Shown here in pieces: positions 46,139-58,138 of a DNA stretch of 64,000 nt. A program made the translations under genes and the position numbers. The DNA is from Gnetum montanum (lineage: Eukaryota; Streptophyta; Gnetopsida; Gnetales; Gnetaceae). Below the pieces are notes generated by a model. It made no database searches and had not been told where the DNA came from. It was given only the letters and a program-made list of their open reading frames with translations. Position 1 is the stretch's first letter. Every line of letters begins with the position of its first letter. Location of the stretch: assembly GCA_015680685.1 (NCBI GenBank), contig MNCI01035053.1, positions 55,098 through 119,097 on the forward strand, given 5' to 3'.

Positions 46139-47900
46139 ATGTCTTCTTCTCATAGGAATGATTCTTTGTCCAAGTTTGACAAAGTAAATCAATAGGTGCA
46201 CTAGTAATACAAAGTGGTATCTACTCATCCTAATGACTATGTACCTAGTTTCACCTTTTTCCTACACTAGGATAAACTACTATGGTGGCAAGAAATGGAG
46301 GGAAACATTGTGCTACCACCCGATCAATCCATTCCTGCAATGCTCCAACAAACTCTTATGTAGTTGGGCATCCAAGTTCTTCATGATGAATATGTTGTGT
46401 ACGATAGTGACACCAAGGATTATCATCCCACTAATGCATAACATTTGAGGGATCAATAGCTAGAGCAGCACTATGAGTTTATGAAGGGAAAGTGATCCAA
46501 TAATTCAGCACTCCTAATGTACCAAAAAGATTGTAGAGAACCCTTATTTAGGGGTTTTCCATACAAAGAGACTCCTCTCTTTAACTTTGGTGAAGGAGGT
46601 CAAAACTAGAACCTGTAGTCCACAATCCATAATCCTAGTTCTAGAAAGAAAAAATCCCATGATAAAGGGGTATCTAAGGAGGAGAGTCATGGTATGGATG
46701 TAGGCAAGTAGCATGATCATGATCATGGTCGTAATCACTAAAAAGGGAATGGCAGGCACCATGATCATTCTACTTCTCCTTTCTTTTTACCTTTGTCATC
46801 AACTTCTTTCTCTTCTAGCTCTAAAAGTAATTGTAGGGGATGTGATCATGATGGAGGTAATCAACAAGAATGAGATGATCATAGGGACCATTGGGCAAGT
46901 CAAGATCTGGGGTGTGAGTATTCAAGAGAGGCCCATCATCATGAATGAAGGGGCAGTAGAGGGCATCATAGGCAACAGGGTTATGGCTATGATGAACCTT
47001 TGCTCACTACTTGAAGCATGCTAAACATCATGGAGGTAGTGAGAATTTTGACAAGACACATGAAAGATAGTAGGATCAAATGATTGGATATGAACAACAT
47101 TCCCAAGTTTGAGAGGGCATATAATTTCAATTGACAAAATCATCTTTAGGATTTTTATGATGCCTTTTCCTTGAAAAATGTAGAAAATAATTGAATAAAG
47201 CTTAATTTATTTCCTAGGACACTCATCAAAGAAGAAAAAAGCTAGTGCTAGTCCTTAGAACTAGAATTCATCAAATGCTGGAGTACAATGCTTGAACTAT
47301 TCAACGATAAATATTTGATGTACTCCCAAGCGTCCAACTTAAGGAGGTAGATCCAAGGTTGGAATCAAGAAACACATAAGTCCTTGGATGTTATCATGAG
47401 TAGATATTATTCCTTATTACACCAATGCCCTAGCCATGGGTACTCTCAATAGGAATAACTTTACCACATTGTAGATGGACTTCAATTTGAAACAAGAAGA
47501 AATCTTGGGATCTATGCCCAAGAAAGATTGTTAGGATTAAGAGCCCATCAGATCCAAAGGTTTATCAAGTAGGTAGTAAAAGAAGAATGAGAGCTGAGGA
47601 AATGCAAAAGTGTATAAGAATACAACCAAGATCCTTCCATTCGTAAGAGGGAGGTTTGATTTGGTGATAGTGAGGAGGAATCATTACTTGATGGGGTGAT
47701 GAACTGGAAAACCTTGCCAATTCAAAAATTTGCCTCTTAAATTTTGGCTAAGGTAGAATAGTTATGGGATTCTATGCATAGTAGATTTCAAGATGTCCTA
47801 GAATATGCTACAGAGTCTAGAGAACAAAGTAATGATCATGACCATAGGAGGTGAAAGGAAGTTGAACATACCAATTAAAGGGGTAAGGGCAAGATTGCTG
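46139..47900 (+). pseudogene. Element B gag
   Basis: The start is ATG 46139 (MSSSHRNDSLSKF). It has the same N-terminal domain as A (THPNDYVPSFTFFLH, WWQEMEGNIVLPPDQSI). Then follows a His/Asp/Ser-rich linker (HDHDHGRNH) and the gag core (LDMNNIPKFERAYN, LNLFPRTLIKEEKS). TAG at 47243-47245 falls on the same Trp position as in A and D. Then come RYYSLLHQCPSHGYSQ and a charged segment. The protein forms the particle. Stops are frequent. Confidence 0.85.
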
Positions 47901-47949
47901 CAGTAGATAAAGTTGCAAAAACTAAATTAGATGATGACAGTGGGTGTTA

Positions 47950-48640
47950 AATCTGATAATATGAACATTCTATGGGATGTTCCCCCATCATGTCACACTT
48001 ATAGGAGTCTAGGGTGCATGCTCTAAATGCACAACTAGTAAAAAGATAAACACCTAGAAGATTGTCTTATCCTCAAGGAAATTCCAAGAAGTTCCATCAA
48101 CAATAATAATATTATCCAAGTGGAACTCCACTACAACTGTATGAGCAATATCAATAGTGGCACTAACCATAGTCATGGGGGATGTTACCACCAAGGCAAA
48201 AGTACCCTTACAGATAACCAAATCCATATGGATATTACATTTAGTAACCCCTATCACCATGTGACTCTTCTAATCATGTTTCTCCTTTTCAACATCACTA
48301 CTACCCTCCTAAATACTATATAGCCCATTCTCCACATTCTATAAGGGATACCATATTCTATCCTTATCCTTCCCCTATTCTTCCACCCTCAACATAGCTA
48401 CCACATACTCCATCCATGCAAGGTGAACTTCCAGCCTAACTACAGCAACACAATGCTACTAGGTCTATCAATCTACAACTGGTTCATCAATTGAATGTTT
48501 TGGAACCTCATGCTAATAAAAGGCCATTCTTCCAACCTAATAGCCCTACTAAGCCCTTGAATACTTAGGTGACTAGTCACCCTACTCCTACCTCATCCTC
48601 TATAAACCATTCCATCAGGAATCCTTTAAACCAAATGCTA
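47950..48640 (+). pseudogene. Element B gag C-terminal Gln/Pro-rich tail
   Basis: Broken frames rich in Gln, Tyr, Pro, His and Asn, parallel to 27780-28330 of A. No complete zinc knuckle. The minus open frame 48054-48260 runs against the element. Confidence 0.55.
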
Positions 48641-48699
48641 TCCAAAATCCATACTATTATGCTCACTCATGTTGTATTTGATTGAATCTAAGCTAGCAA

Positions 48700-49141
48700 C
48701 CTTCCTAGGAAATTAGCTGGTCCTAGAAGTTCTCTTATCTATTTATAGATTACTAGGAATGAACCATGTAAAGCTTTTCTTGATTTAGGTTCTAATGTGC
48801 ACTTGATGTCTCATGATATTTATACTATTTGAAATCTACTACCTCTCAAGAAGAGAAATATCCAATTAGAATTGATAGACCAATACAATACTATTCCATT
48901 AGGGCTAGTAGAAGATATCATGACCATTATTTGTGAGTGGCCTTATCTTGTCGATTTCCTAGTAATCAAAATTGAGATCTATAAGGGGGACTTCCCAATC
49001 ATTATGGGAACGACATGGCTAAGCACTATTAATGCAATAATGGGCATCAAAGATCTTTCCCTAGAGATATCTAAGAAAAATGCATTTGGAAAGATCAAGA
49101 AGAAGCAAGTTCCATGCACCATGTACAGTGATACAGGGTGA
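48700..49141 (+). pseudogene. Element B aspartic protease
   Basis: CKAFLDLGSNVHLMSHDIY keeps the catalytic Asp, unlike A. From 48872 to 49141 the frame is open: NTIPLGLVEDIMTIICEW, DFPIIMGTTWLSTINAIMG. It is the best-preserved protease of the family in this window. It precedes the assembly gap. Confidence 0.87.
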
Positions 49142-49206
49142 AATTGTGTGCAAAAACTCTAGTCCATGAAATGAGCATCTATTTCTACATGCAAGTAGTA
49201 TGCACA

Positions 49207-49333
49207 NNNNNNNNNNNNNNNNNNNNNNNNNNNNNNNNNNNNNNNNNNNNNNNNNNNNNNNNNNNNNNNNNNNNNNNNNNNNNNNNNNNNNNNNNNNNNN
49301 NNNNNNNNNNNNNNNNNNNNNNNNNNNNNNNNN
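49207..49333. other. Assembly gap (127 n)
   Basis: Unknown bases inside element B between protease and RT. Translations across it are meaningless. Confidence 1.
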
Positions 49334-49339
49334 AAAGTT

Positions 49340-50060
49340 CATCACCAACTCTCTAATGATGAAAATGATGATACTAATTGGGAAGAGTTGGAGATCCTTG
49401 AGAATTTCAAACAAGATCCCCTAGATTTGAAGACTCTATTTGACATCTTGGAATATGCATTCTTGAAAAATGGCAAGCCTGTCATACTTAATGCCAAACT
49501 TGCTCCCACAAAAATCAAAATTGTTGGAAGTGATCAATAGATGACCAATACCCTTTGCCTAGTCATATCCTGAACTCACTAGAATTGATCCATGGATATT
49601 CCAATACTATATTTATACTGATCCATCCATGAAGCCAAGGAGGCAATGACAATAGTGGTTGAACCCAATATTGAAGCAAATCATCAAAGAGGAGATTGAG
49701 TAACTCTTTAAGGTAGGGTTCATCTTTCAGCAACAAATCAATAGTGGAGTGGAATTCTTTATGCATGACTTCTTTACTTATGGTGCTAATTTGAGTAAGC
49801 CTTGGACCACCTTAAGTACTCAAAAGATGTGTAAAGTGTAGCTTAATTAGCAAAATATTCATCTCATGATCCAAAAAGGCATTATATTAGGACACAAAAT
49901 TTTCCAATAAAGGAGCAAGGTAAACCATGAAAAGATGAGGGTCATCCAAGAAATCACTCATCAACCAAAAACTATAAAAAATGTTTGATCATTCCTTGGA
50001 CACACTGGCTACCACTGGTGATTCATAGAGAATTTCTCTAAGCTTGCAAAGCCATTGGTC
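49340..50060 (+). pseudogene. Element B reverse transcriptase, internally deleted
   Basis: The pre-RT segment (NWEELEILENFKQDPLDL) and RT entry up to FKVGFI are present. At about 49721-49730 the sequence jumps to the equivalent of A's FQQQISSDVEVF. About 340 bp is lost, including the first catalytic Asp motif. The catalytic pair reads FMHDFFTYG, with one Asp now His. Thumb remnants follow. It could not function. Confidence 0.85.
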
Positions 50061-50545
50061 AAGCTAACAAAGAAATATGCTCCATTCATCTAGACCAAGG
50101 AATGCAAAAATTGCATTCCATAGCCTCAAGCAGAAGCTCACAGAGACTCCAATTCTATGAGCACTTAACTGGTCCAAACCATTTCATATAATGAAAAATG
50201 CATCTAACTACATCTAGGAAGTCATGCTTATGTAGTTGGATGATAAGAAACATCCATATTGCATCCACTATGCAAGTTGAAGCATTGTGGGTGCATGGTT
50301 GAATTACACTACCATAGAGAAATAACTAATGGTAGTGGTGCATGCTCTAGATAAATTCAAGCACTATGTGTTTGGATATAAAGTGTTTCTGCACACTGAT
50401 CATAGTGCCATTGTTTTTCTCTTGAATAAGCCAACAGTGAGCCCCTGTGTCATACAGTGGTTAGTGATCTTGCAAGAATTCAATCTTACAATGGTATCTC
50501 AAAAGAGAACTAAGAATGTGGTTGCTAATCACTTGTCTTGATTAT
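50060..50545 (+). pseudogene. Element B RNase H
   Basis: An open frame at 50329-50541 carries MVVVHALDKFKHYVFGYKVF and LHTDHSAIVFLLNKPTV (catalytic Asp kept), ending KNVVANHLS, the normal end of gypsy RNase H. Upstream, the first catalytic motif is out of frame (KNASNYI, Asp to Asn). Confidence 0.87.
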
Positions 50546-50582
50546 AATAGAATAGTAAAAAAGAGGAGATCCCACTCTTTAA

Positions 50583-51960
50583 CTAATTTCTTGATAAGCT
50601 CCTCTTTGCTGGTGTAATAAATGAACAATGCTCATAGAACCAAAATGGTATGATGGAATCCTCACTTATCTTCTCACTCAGGAGATGCCATAAGATTTGT
50701 ACTATAGGAAGAAACAATAGTTTCTTCATTAGGCCAAACGCTTCATGAAAATCAATGGGCACCTTTACAAGGTATGCATCGATGGCTTCATTCATTGGTG
50801 TGTCCTTGAAGTAGATAAATTGTGCATTCTCTAGGATGCTCATGAAGGCCCTTGTGGAGGCCACTATGCTAGGAGATGCATGGCCATAAAAATCCTATTG
50901 GTAAGATACTATTGGCTCATAATCTTCAAGTATGCCAACCAGTTTGTCTAATCTTGTGAGCATTTTCAATAGGATGGTGGGATGACCACATGAATGGAGG
51001 GTCCTCAATAGTGAATTTAACCACTACAACACTTTGACATATTGGACATTAATTTCATGGAGCCATCACACACATGTCAAATGAAGCATATATAATCATT
51101 GTCATTAACTACTGTACTAAATGGGTAGAAGCAATAGCCATCATTGATTGTACATCATCCACTACTATGTGATTTGTACAACAAAATGTTATGAATAGGT
51201 TTGGGGTATCATGCATACTAATTTCTGAGAATGGAACCCATTTTATAGGTGCTACTTTTTGTAAGCTTGTTTAATGCTTGGGGGTTGAACATAAATTAAC
51301 AACACCTTACCACCTCCAAGCCAATGGTCAAGCAGAAGTTACCAATAGAGAGATCACAAAGATCCTAATGAGAACTATTAGCAAATATAGGAGAGAATAG
51401 AGTAAAAAATTAAACAATATTCTCTGAGCATATCACTTAACATGAAATTTTTCTATAGGCTAATCTTCTTATAAGTTAATGTATAGAAAACTTCCAATGC
51501 TTTCAATTTAGTCTAAGCTCTATACTCTTTCAAAAGCTTCTGACTTGAACCTTGACCTTAGCCTAGCACAAAAAGAATAATTAATCAACCTAAATGTGCT
51601 AGATGAAAATTGATTAGTGGACCCATCTTTGAATGGAGTGCACAAGGCATTCAATAAATAATGTCATGAACTTGGGATATAGAAAGAGAAATTTCAACTG
51701 AGAGATAAGGTGTCCTACTAGAACCCCACATATGTACCTCAACGAACTAAGTTCCAAACATTGTGGGAGGGGCCTTATATAATCGATGAAATATTTTCTT
51801 CAAGGATCATGATCATATACAAACCTAAGCCCACACAAGAAGTAGTTGGTCAACATCTAATAGGTAAAGCCTTTCCACAAGCCCAAGGAAGTCAGTGTAA
51901 TAAATACCTCAATAGATGGACAACTATGCTCAATTTTTTAAATCTCCTCCTTCCAAATTA
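50583..51960 (+). pseudogene. Element B integrase
   Basis: Parallel to A. HEGPCGGHYARRC gives the His part of the zinc finger. The first core motif reads INFME (Asp to Asn). ISENGTHF has the second Asp as Glu. The third region QANGQAEVTNREITKI is well kept. The C-terminal SH3-like part is LWEGPYIIDEIFSSRIMIIY (51761 onward). Frameshifts and stops throughout. The minus frame 50583-50864 is spurious. Confidence 0.85.
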
Positions 51961-51964
51961 GTCA

Positions 51965-53520
51965 TGGGGGGAGATGGCCATCCATGCTAATCATATATGT
52001 GGCTCCTTAGTTTTTGTAAATTTTTTATTTTATGAATTTTTGATTTTAAAACTTTTTTCTATTTCTACACCATTTTTTGTTTTGCACCATTGAAATTTTT
52101 CTTAAATATTTTACACTTTCTTATATATTTTACTTTATTTTAGTGTGATTTTCTAATTTTTGTTAATAAATGTGCTTTATTCCAATAGGACATAGTGGTG
52201 TTGTAGCTATTGCTAATGGTGGTTTGTGCTTAATGTTTTGTTTGCTAATGTCTAGCTTTTACTTTTGAATTTGTGTACCGATGGCTAATACATGGCTTCT
52301 TTTTCATGGAACTGGCAGTGAGTCCACATCATCCACGCATCCATGGACTATATGTTTTTCTTGTTTTGGAGGTATGAAGTCCCTTTCATTAAATAAAATT
52401 TTAATAAATTTGTGACCTTGGTGGTTTCCAGAATTAGGAAGAATTCAAAGGTTTGCACAGGGTGTGACTTCAAGGGGACTTATTACTCTTTGTACTCTTC
52501 TACTTAGATGCATGATTATTTTCATAGATTTCTTACCATTCCATGTCAACCAATAATAGGGATTTGAATAAGTCTTTTCATGGTGTGGTTCCCATCAAAA
52601 AAATAAAATAAAAATAAATAAAAAAATAAGAAAAGAAAAGAAACAAAGAAAAAAAAGTAAAGAAAAAAAATAAGTGAAAAAAATAAGGTGGAAATTCAAA
52701 GCACACCCCTTAGACAAATAAACAAGCTACAAGCACTAGTTATGGGACTAGAAAGACATGTTACCCATGCCTAAAGGTCCCCTCTAACTAAGGCCCTCTT
52801 TCACTTCCTGCTTCTCTTTTCTTCTTCTTAGGAATGGTGGTTGTTTTGTTGGAGCACTCTTGTGTCTCAAGGGGGCGGATCAGTCTTAGAGTAATGATGT
52901 GAAGTCATTGAAAGTGGTTGGTTCTAGTCTAGACTAAGGATGGATCTTCTTAGGTCATTTAAACACAAATCCAAAAGGGACTTCTTATGACCTCAATTCA
53001 GAACTCCATTCCACTTTCTCTATCATCAATACCATGTTTTCCATAACTCACCTCACTATTGGTGTCCATGTTTTTGTTCGATGTATTTATCTGACCTATT
53101 TGAATTCTTTGTAGAATCTTCTAGGTTTTGGTCCTTGACTTTCATCAATCATTAATCACCTATGGAACCCATGGACTCCTTAGGTTGAGGTTATGCAAGG
53201 GTAAACAGGGCATGTGCCTGCTATGGGGAGGATCCACTTGCATATCTCTCGGTTGGATTCATTAAGAACCTTATCTTTAGGCATTATTATAACCAAAATC
53301 TTTCATAAATTCATCTTCTACACCTGACTATATGCTCCTTTACATATTTTCTTCACTTCACACATTCTCTAATCAAATTTTTGAATTTTTGAGCTTTCAA
53401 AGATCCTCTGCAATGATTTCATCATATTCTTGACTTTTGTAGAACTCCATAGATACCACATTCATTTAAAAATTCTTTGTATTTTTTTGAAAAATTCAAG
53501 TTTGAAAATTTTGTTTACAA
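51965..53520 (+). other. Non-coding spacer of element B after integrase
   Basis: Same spacer as in A. It has an A-rich simple-sequence tract at 52597-52690 (AAATAAAATAAAAATAAATA-like, then AAGAAAAGAAAAG) where A has the 88-bp duplication. No gene. Confidence 0.6.
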
Positions 53521-53534
53521 ACCCCATAAACAAG

Positions 53535-53695
53535 GCATTGTCAACAAAGCCCATGCATATATGAGATGTGTATATGTAGCCTCATCAATGTAGTGCAAAT
53601 ACACTATAAATGTATATGACCCCCCTTAGAAATTTTCACATTTTCTCATGAATGCCAAAAGAGTTTTTGTAATTTTCAGAGCTCAAAACCTTCTA
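53535..53695 (+). promoter_or_regulatory. Internal LTR-like promoter region of element B
   Basis: GTAGCCTCATCAATGTAGTG, then ACACTATAAATGTATATG (TATA at 53613-53619), then AGAAATTTTCACATTTTCTC and AAGAGTTTTTGTAATTTTCAGAG follow the order and spacing of the family LTR (CGATGTAGTG, AGCTATAAATACATG, AGAAATTTTTTAGTA, TTGTAGTTTTTT...GAGAG). It lies upstream of the third reading frame. Confidence 0.55.
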
Positions 53696-53759
53696 AAGCC
53701 CATAACTTCCTAACTGTTTAACTAAATCACTTCGTTCTTAAATCATGTAACTTCCAGAG

Positions 53760-54064
53760 GTAAGCTCTTAGTTGTGGGGGCCACAAACATGCCATTTTTG
53801 ATCAAAATTTTTTTGCCATTTTTTCTAACTCCCACAACTATTTAAGTAAGAAATCAACATTAAAACATCAAATTACATGAGTTAAACCCTTCCAACAAGC
53901 TCTGGTAACACTTATAATAAAAACTAATTAATAAAATAAGAATAAAATAATCTGTTTGCCATGGTCCAACCATAGCCAAGTGTAACTAATTAATGAGATA
54001 AGATATCTAAATATTCTAAGTTACACATTGTATCTACTAATCCATGAATGTGCTATGATCATAG
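53760..54064 (+). other. Candidate leader intron before element B third reading frame
   Basis: Donor AGAG|GTAAGC at 53760. Acceptor GATCATAG| ends at 54064 and the ATG follows at once. CTACTAATCC about 30 bp upstream fits a branch site. Matches A's 306-bp interval. Confidence 0.55.
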
Positions 54065-56917
54065 ATGGCACCAAAAGGCAAACACATGTAGGAAGGAGGA
54101 CCATCTCAACCAAGGGAGAAATGTCCTAGAACAGGAAGGGTCCAAACATAGGCTCAAGAAGAATTGATAGCAATCCATGCCATGGGACCTCTTAGGAAAG
54201 AGGTCGAAGTGGAGTCTATTTATCAAATTCTAGAACAAATGATAGCAATAAAGCATTCCCACTAAGATGAGGTACCAGCTCAACAAGAAAACCTTGAGGT
54301 GATCTTGAAAAAAGGCTACTTGAACCAAATTAGATCAAGGAAGGTCCAGAAGATGGTGCTCCAAGAGTTGAACTTTGGCTCTTTCTTAGAGCAAGCACCT
54401 AAAGAGGTACAAGACCATTTGAAGACCTCTCCCAGATGGCCAATTATCACTTCTAGTAGGGAGTGGTGTAGGGAAATACATTCTTATTTTGAAACAAAAA
54501 GTAGGCTAATTTAACAGTCAAAATCAAGGACATCTCAATGTCCTACTCAATGAAATCCATTGCAAAGGCACTTGGATTACCTAAAACTGGGGAGAATCTC
54601 ACAAAGATTCTAATGCAGGTAGACCCTAGTATCAAAACGGAATTGGTTCAATAGTGCTATGGTATCAACCACAAGGAGTATGACATGCTCACACCAACAA
54701 AAAAATCCACTATAATATTTTGGCCTTTCACCTAAACCCCATGATGAGGCCTAGCAAGATCACTACATTTTCTACCCATGCATGTGCTCCTTTGAATGGA
54801 AGATTTCTTGTCAACCTTCCATAGTTAATCTATTCGGGGATAGATAAGTTTTTCAAAAAGAATGAACATGGAAGTAAGGCACTCCCCTTCCCATGCCTCC
54901 TTAGAAAATTATGTCGAAGGGGAGGAATAGTCCACTACACTAATTATGTTATTTGATGTTCTCTAACTACTAATTGGGCAAAGATGATGAAGGAAAAAAT
55001 GCCTTCAACAATAATCCAAGAAGAGAAGTAGTGGCCACCATCTCTACCTACCACATAGAAAGTTATGTCAAACATCATTGCAACATTCCAATGATTGTGT
55101 AGGTACCAAGAATGGATCTTTAGTAAGCAAGACCAATGATCAAGCATGAGTGGTAGAGGCCCATCTATGTACCAACTAGCGATGAGTCACCTGAAAGAGA
55201 CAACCCAAATAGTTAGCCTGATGGTGGAAGGTGGACCAATTTTCTCTACCCAAAAAACGTAGTTATCCACAAGATCGAATCCTAATGCCAGAGAGGTAAT
55301 GGTATCTCTCTCAAAATAGTAGTAACTCCTAGAGACTTCTAGGAATTCCATGACCTTCTCAATGTTCTTGGAAGATGGAAAGGATGCAATAGTACTGGTC
55401 ATGTAGTACCAAGGACAAGAAACAATAGTAGAGGTGGTTGCTAATAGAATCGCTAAAACACTCAATGCACCTACAGCATCTGTACTAGATGTCACTATAC
55501 TTAAAGATGTGCAAACATCTGCATGGACCATAAGTGGCAAATTAAGGGCAACATAGCATGGATAACTATTGGACCAACTAGTAGGAACTAGGCAATCAAT
55601 TTTGAATATCTTTGACATTCTAGATAATATCACTACAACCTAATCAAAGCTACTAGAGGCAAGGGGAAAGAAAATTATTTTGGAAACACAACTTGAAATA
55701 GCTAAGGAGCTAAATGAACACTTGGCTACAAAAGTTGCTGAATTGAGAACCCAAATTTTCAAACCTACATTTCTCAATCCAAAATTAATAAGAGATGAAG
55801 CTCTTAAATAGCTTCACACTAGACTAGAAGGGGTTAAGGGTGTGATGGAGATGGTGGTGTTCTACTAATCCTTGGTAGAGGCCACCCAATAGAAAATTCA
55901 TAAGGCCTTAAATCTGACCTACTAGGAGAATGTGTAGCTAACCACAAAAAACCATTGCCTGCGAAATGTTGATGTGTATAAACAATAGTTGATTGATTTT
56001 ATCTATCAATAATAGGAGTAACTAGCTAGAGCAAACACAAAGTTAAGGAGATTGGCAATAGAAATCTCTCCATGGAGGAGGTCCATGCCCCTTGCCAAAA
56101 GACTGCAATAGACATAGACACTTGGAAATCAAAGGCTCTTAAATTTGAAAGTCAAGGATTACTACAAAGACCAAGTTGGCCTACAAAAGAAAATAAATGA
56201 AGAAAAACATTCAAGTGATGAAGGTAAAGGTGAGCAAGACCTTCCAGTAACTCTAATAAGGATGCAAATTATGGTAGCCCATCATCGATGGAATTGATCA
56301 ATATAATAAAACATAAATTTTCCTAAATAAGTTGCAGATAGAGAAATGACTAAATATATGGATCTTTCCAATCTCTAATATGCAAACTTGGCTATGTTGA
56401 CTATTGGAAAACCATGGTCAGAACTAGAAAAGCAAGTGGCCAACTCATACTTGTTGTATGAGGCAAAGTTCAAGCACCACAAGGACACCAAGCAAAATTT
56501 TGTAGAGGCAAACACTAAACTCGAGGTTCTCAAGGGAAAATATACTAATTAAAGATCCACTATTGAGAGCCTAGAAAAAGAATGAATGACTACCAAGAGC
56601 TGCAAAATGTAGTCAAGGCATTCAATGTCAAATGCAAACAATTCACTACATGATTCATCAACATCAAGGAGCTGTTCCTAGTAATGCCCTATCCATGGGA
56701 TATCCCTATTCTAGTCCATGTTGGTGATGCCATGTGAAGTATGAATGATTCCTAGAGTAAGGAGGAGAAGATGAAGGCTTGACATAGCGTTTTTTATCTT
56801 CCATTAGAGGTGGCAACCACAGCAAGATAACTATAGCCATCTCAGCCTATGTGCACACCTGAAGCTAGCAAAGGTCCTTCAAAACCTTAGGAACCTCCAC
56901 CACCTAGGTCTATTTGA
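54065..56917 (+). pseudogene. Element B third reading frame (ORF3), coiled-coil protein
   Basis: It starts MAPKGKHM and ends PPPPRS(I) then stop. The open part 54299-54514 shows the N-terminal domain (ILKKGYLNQIRSRKVQKMVL, LNFGSFLEQAPKEVQDHL). The next 400 bp, across frames, read AKALGLPKTGENL, KEYDMLTPTKK, PFHLNPMMRPSKI and RFLVNLP, which resembles the putative plant transposon protein domain seen in some plant LTR elements. The C-terminal half has coiled-coil character and ends ELFLVMPYPWDIPILVHVGD with a Pro-rich tail. Conserved with A, so it belonged to the active family. Function unknown. Confidence 0.7.
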
Positions 56918-57141
56918 TCTTCTCAACCATCTTCATGCCATCATAGGATGTGCTATCCAGTTGGAGTAGCCATGTCAGAGTGTTCAATTTTATGTCATGA
57001 ACACTATAAATTTTTGTAATGATGCAGATCTATACACTCGAGCAGTCTATTTTGTTGTTAGTTTTGTTATGTCAAGATTTAGTCAATAATCCCATACTTA
57101 TCCAAATTTGTAAGGGAACTCAAGGATAAGTTTTCATTTAG

Positions 57142-57152
57142 TTATGGGGGCA
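57142..57152 (+). other. Element B polypurine tract
   Basis: TTATGGGGGCA directly before TGATGAAAC. Confidence 0.75.
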
Positions 57153-58133
57153 TGATGAAACATCAAAGTGTTGTGTTCACATGCCTTCATTGACATGGCC
57201 TCGTTGACAAGCCCTTATCAACATAGCCCCATCTACATGGTGTTTCCTTGTCAATGGGGTTGGGTTGACATAGCGTTTGTTGCATTTATGAGGCCTTGTT
57301 GATAGGGCCACATTGACATAGCGTTTTCTACATTTATGAAGCCCCATTGACGTAGCTACTTAATAAATTCTATAAATATATGCTCACCCACCATGTTTAT
57401 GGATGTCTTATTATAGTTGCAGCAAAGCTCTTGTAGTTTTTTCATTTGAGAGTTAGAATATTTCTCTAAGTGCCCACAAAAGGAATTAGAAAGTTTATGG
57501 ATCTTTATTCGAGCATTGATGTACTTAAGCATACTAGTTTCAATGGTAATAAAGACAAGCCTTTTGATCAAACCTTGTAACACTTGGAATAGATTAATGA
57601 TTTATTTCTACATTTATTGTTTTCATTAATTACACAATTAATTAAGAAAAATAAGACTTTAATTAAATAAATAAATAAGCTAAATAGATTAAATACATAA
57701 GTACGATCACTTCAAGCATAACATACAACACTTGGTAATCCCAACTACGCTTAATACTTGGTAACCCAACAATGTTATATGCATTCAAGATGTATACGAA
57801 AAGTGGGACCGAATGCTTATGTTAGGATAGTTAGTTATTAATTAGAAATTAGATTAGTTAAGTTGGTTAATAAATTGAGTTTCAAATTGTTATTAATCGT
57901 AGGTAAATAAAATATAAAATAATAAAAATCATGTGCCCCAATTACACTTAACCATACAACTAAAATTCACAAGTGTAGTTGGGAAGACAAAGATCATTAT
58001 GGTTAGGATTCACCTCCTAGAACCAATGTACTTAGGAACTTAAGGTCTAAGAAATTAAACCAGATTATGCATAAATGCTTGTAATTCATATGATTGGGTG
58101 TAGGATATACTCACCACTCATTAGATGACTTGT
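57153..58133 (+). repeat. Element B 3' LTR
   Basis: TGATGAAACATC...CACTCATTA, with the terminal CA changed to TA. It aligns with 45059-45975. A duplicated TTGACATAGCGTTT...CATTTATGA(G/A)GCC unit (about 57267 and 57314) makes it longer than the 5' LTR. Confidence 0.92.
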
Positions 58134-58138
58134 TGAAG

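Larger units (their letters stand above)
45059..58133 (+). mobile_element. Element B: Ty3/gypsy element, sister of A, inserted in C's 3' LTR
   Basis: 13.1 kb. LTRs are 45059-45975 and 57153-58133. The target duplication GATGA is perfect (45054-45058, 58134-58138), and the unoccupied site is seen in C's other LTR (22159-22164). Gene order is the same as in A. An RT deletion and a 127-bp assembly gap interrupt pol. It shares the third reading frame, internal promoter-like copy and leader intron with A. Confidence 0.92.

Noticed and set aside
49061-49424. Open frames of 72-117 codons spanning the gap
   Set aside because: They exist only because runs of n are read as open codons.
55187-55633. 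148-codon minus-strand open frame in element B
   Set aside because: It runs against ORF3, which is shared with element A. It lacks a recognisable domain, and A shows no equivalent open frame of that length.
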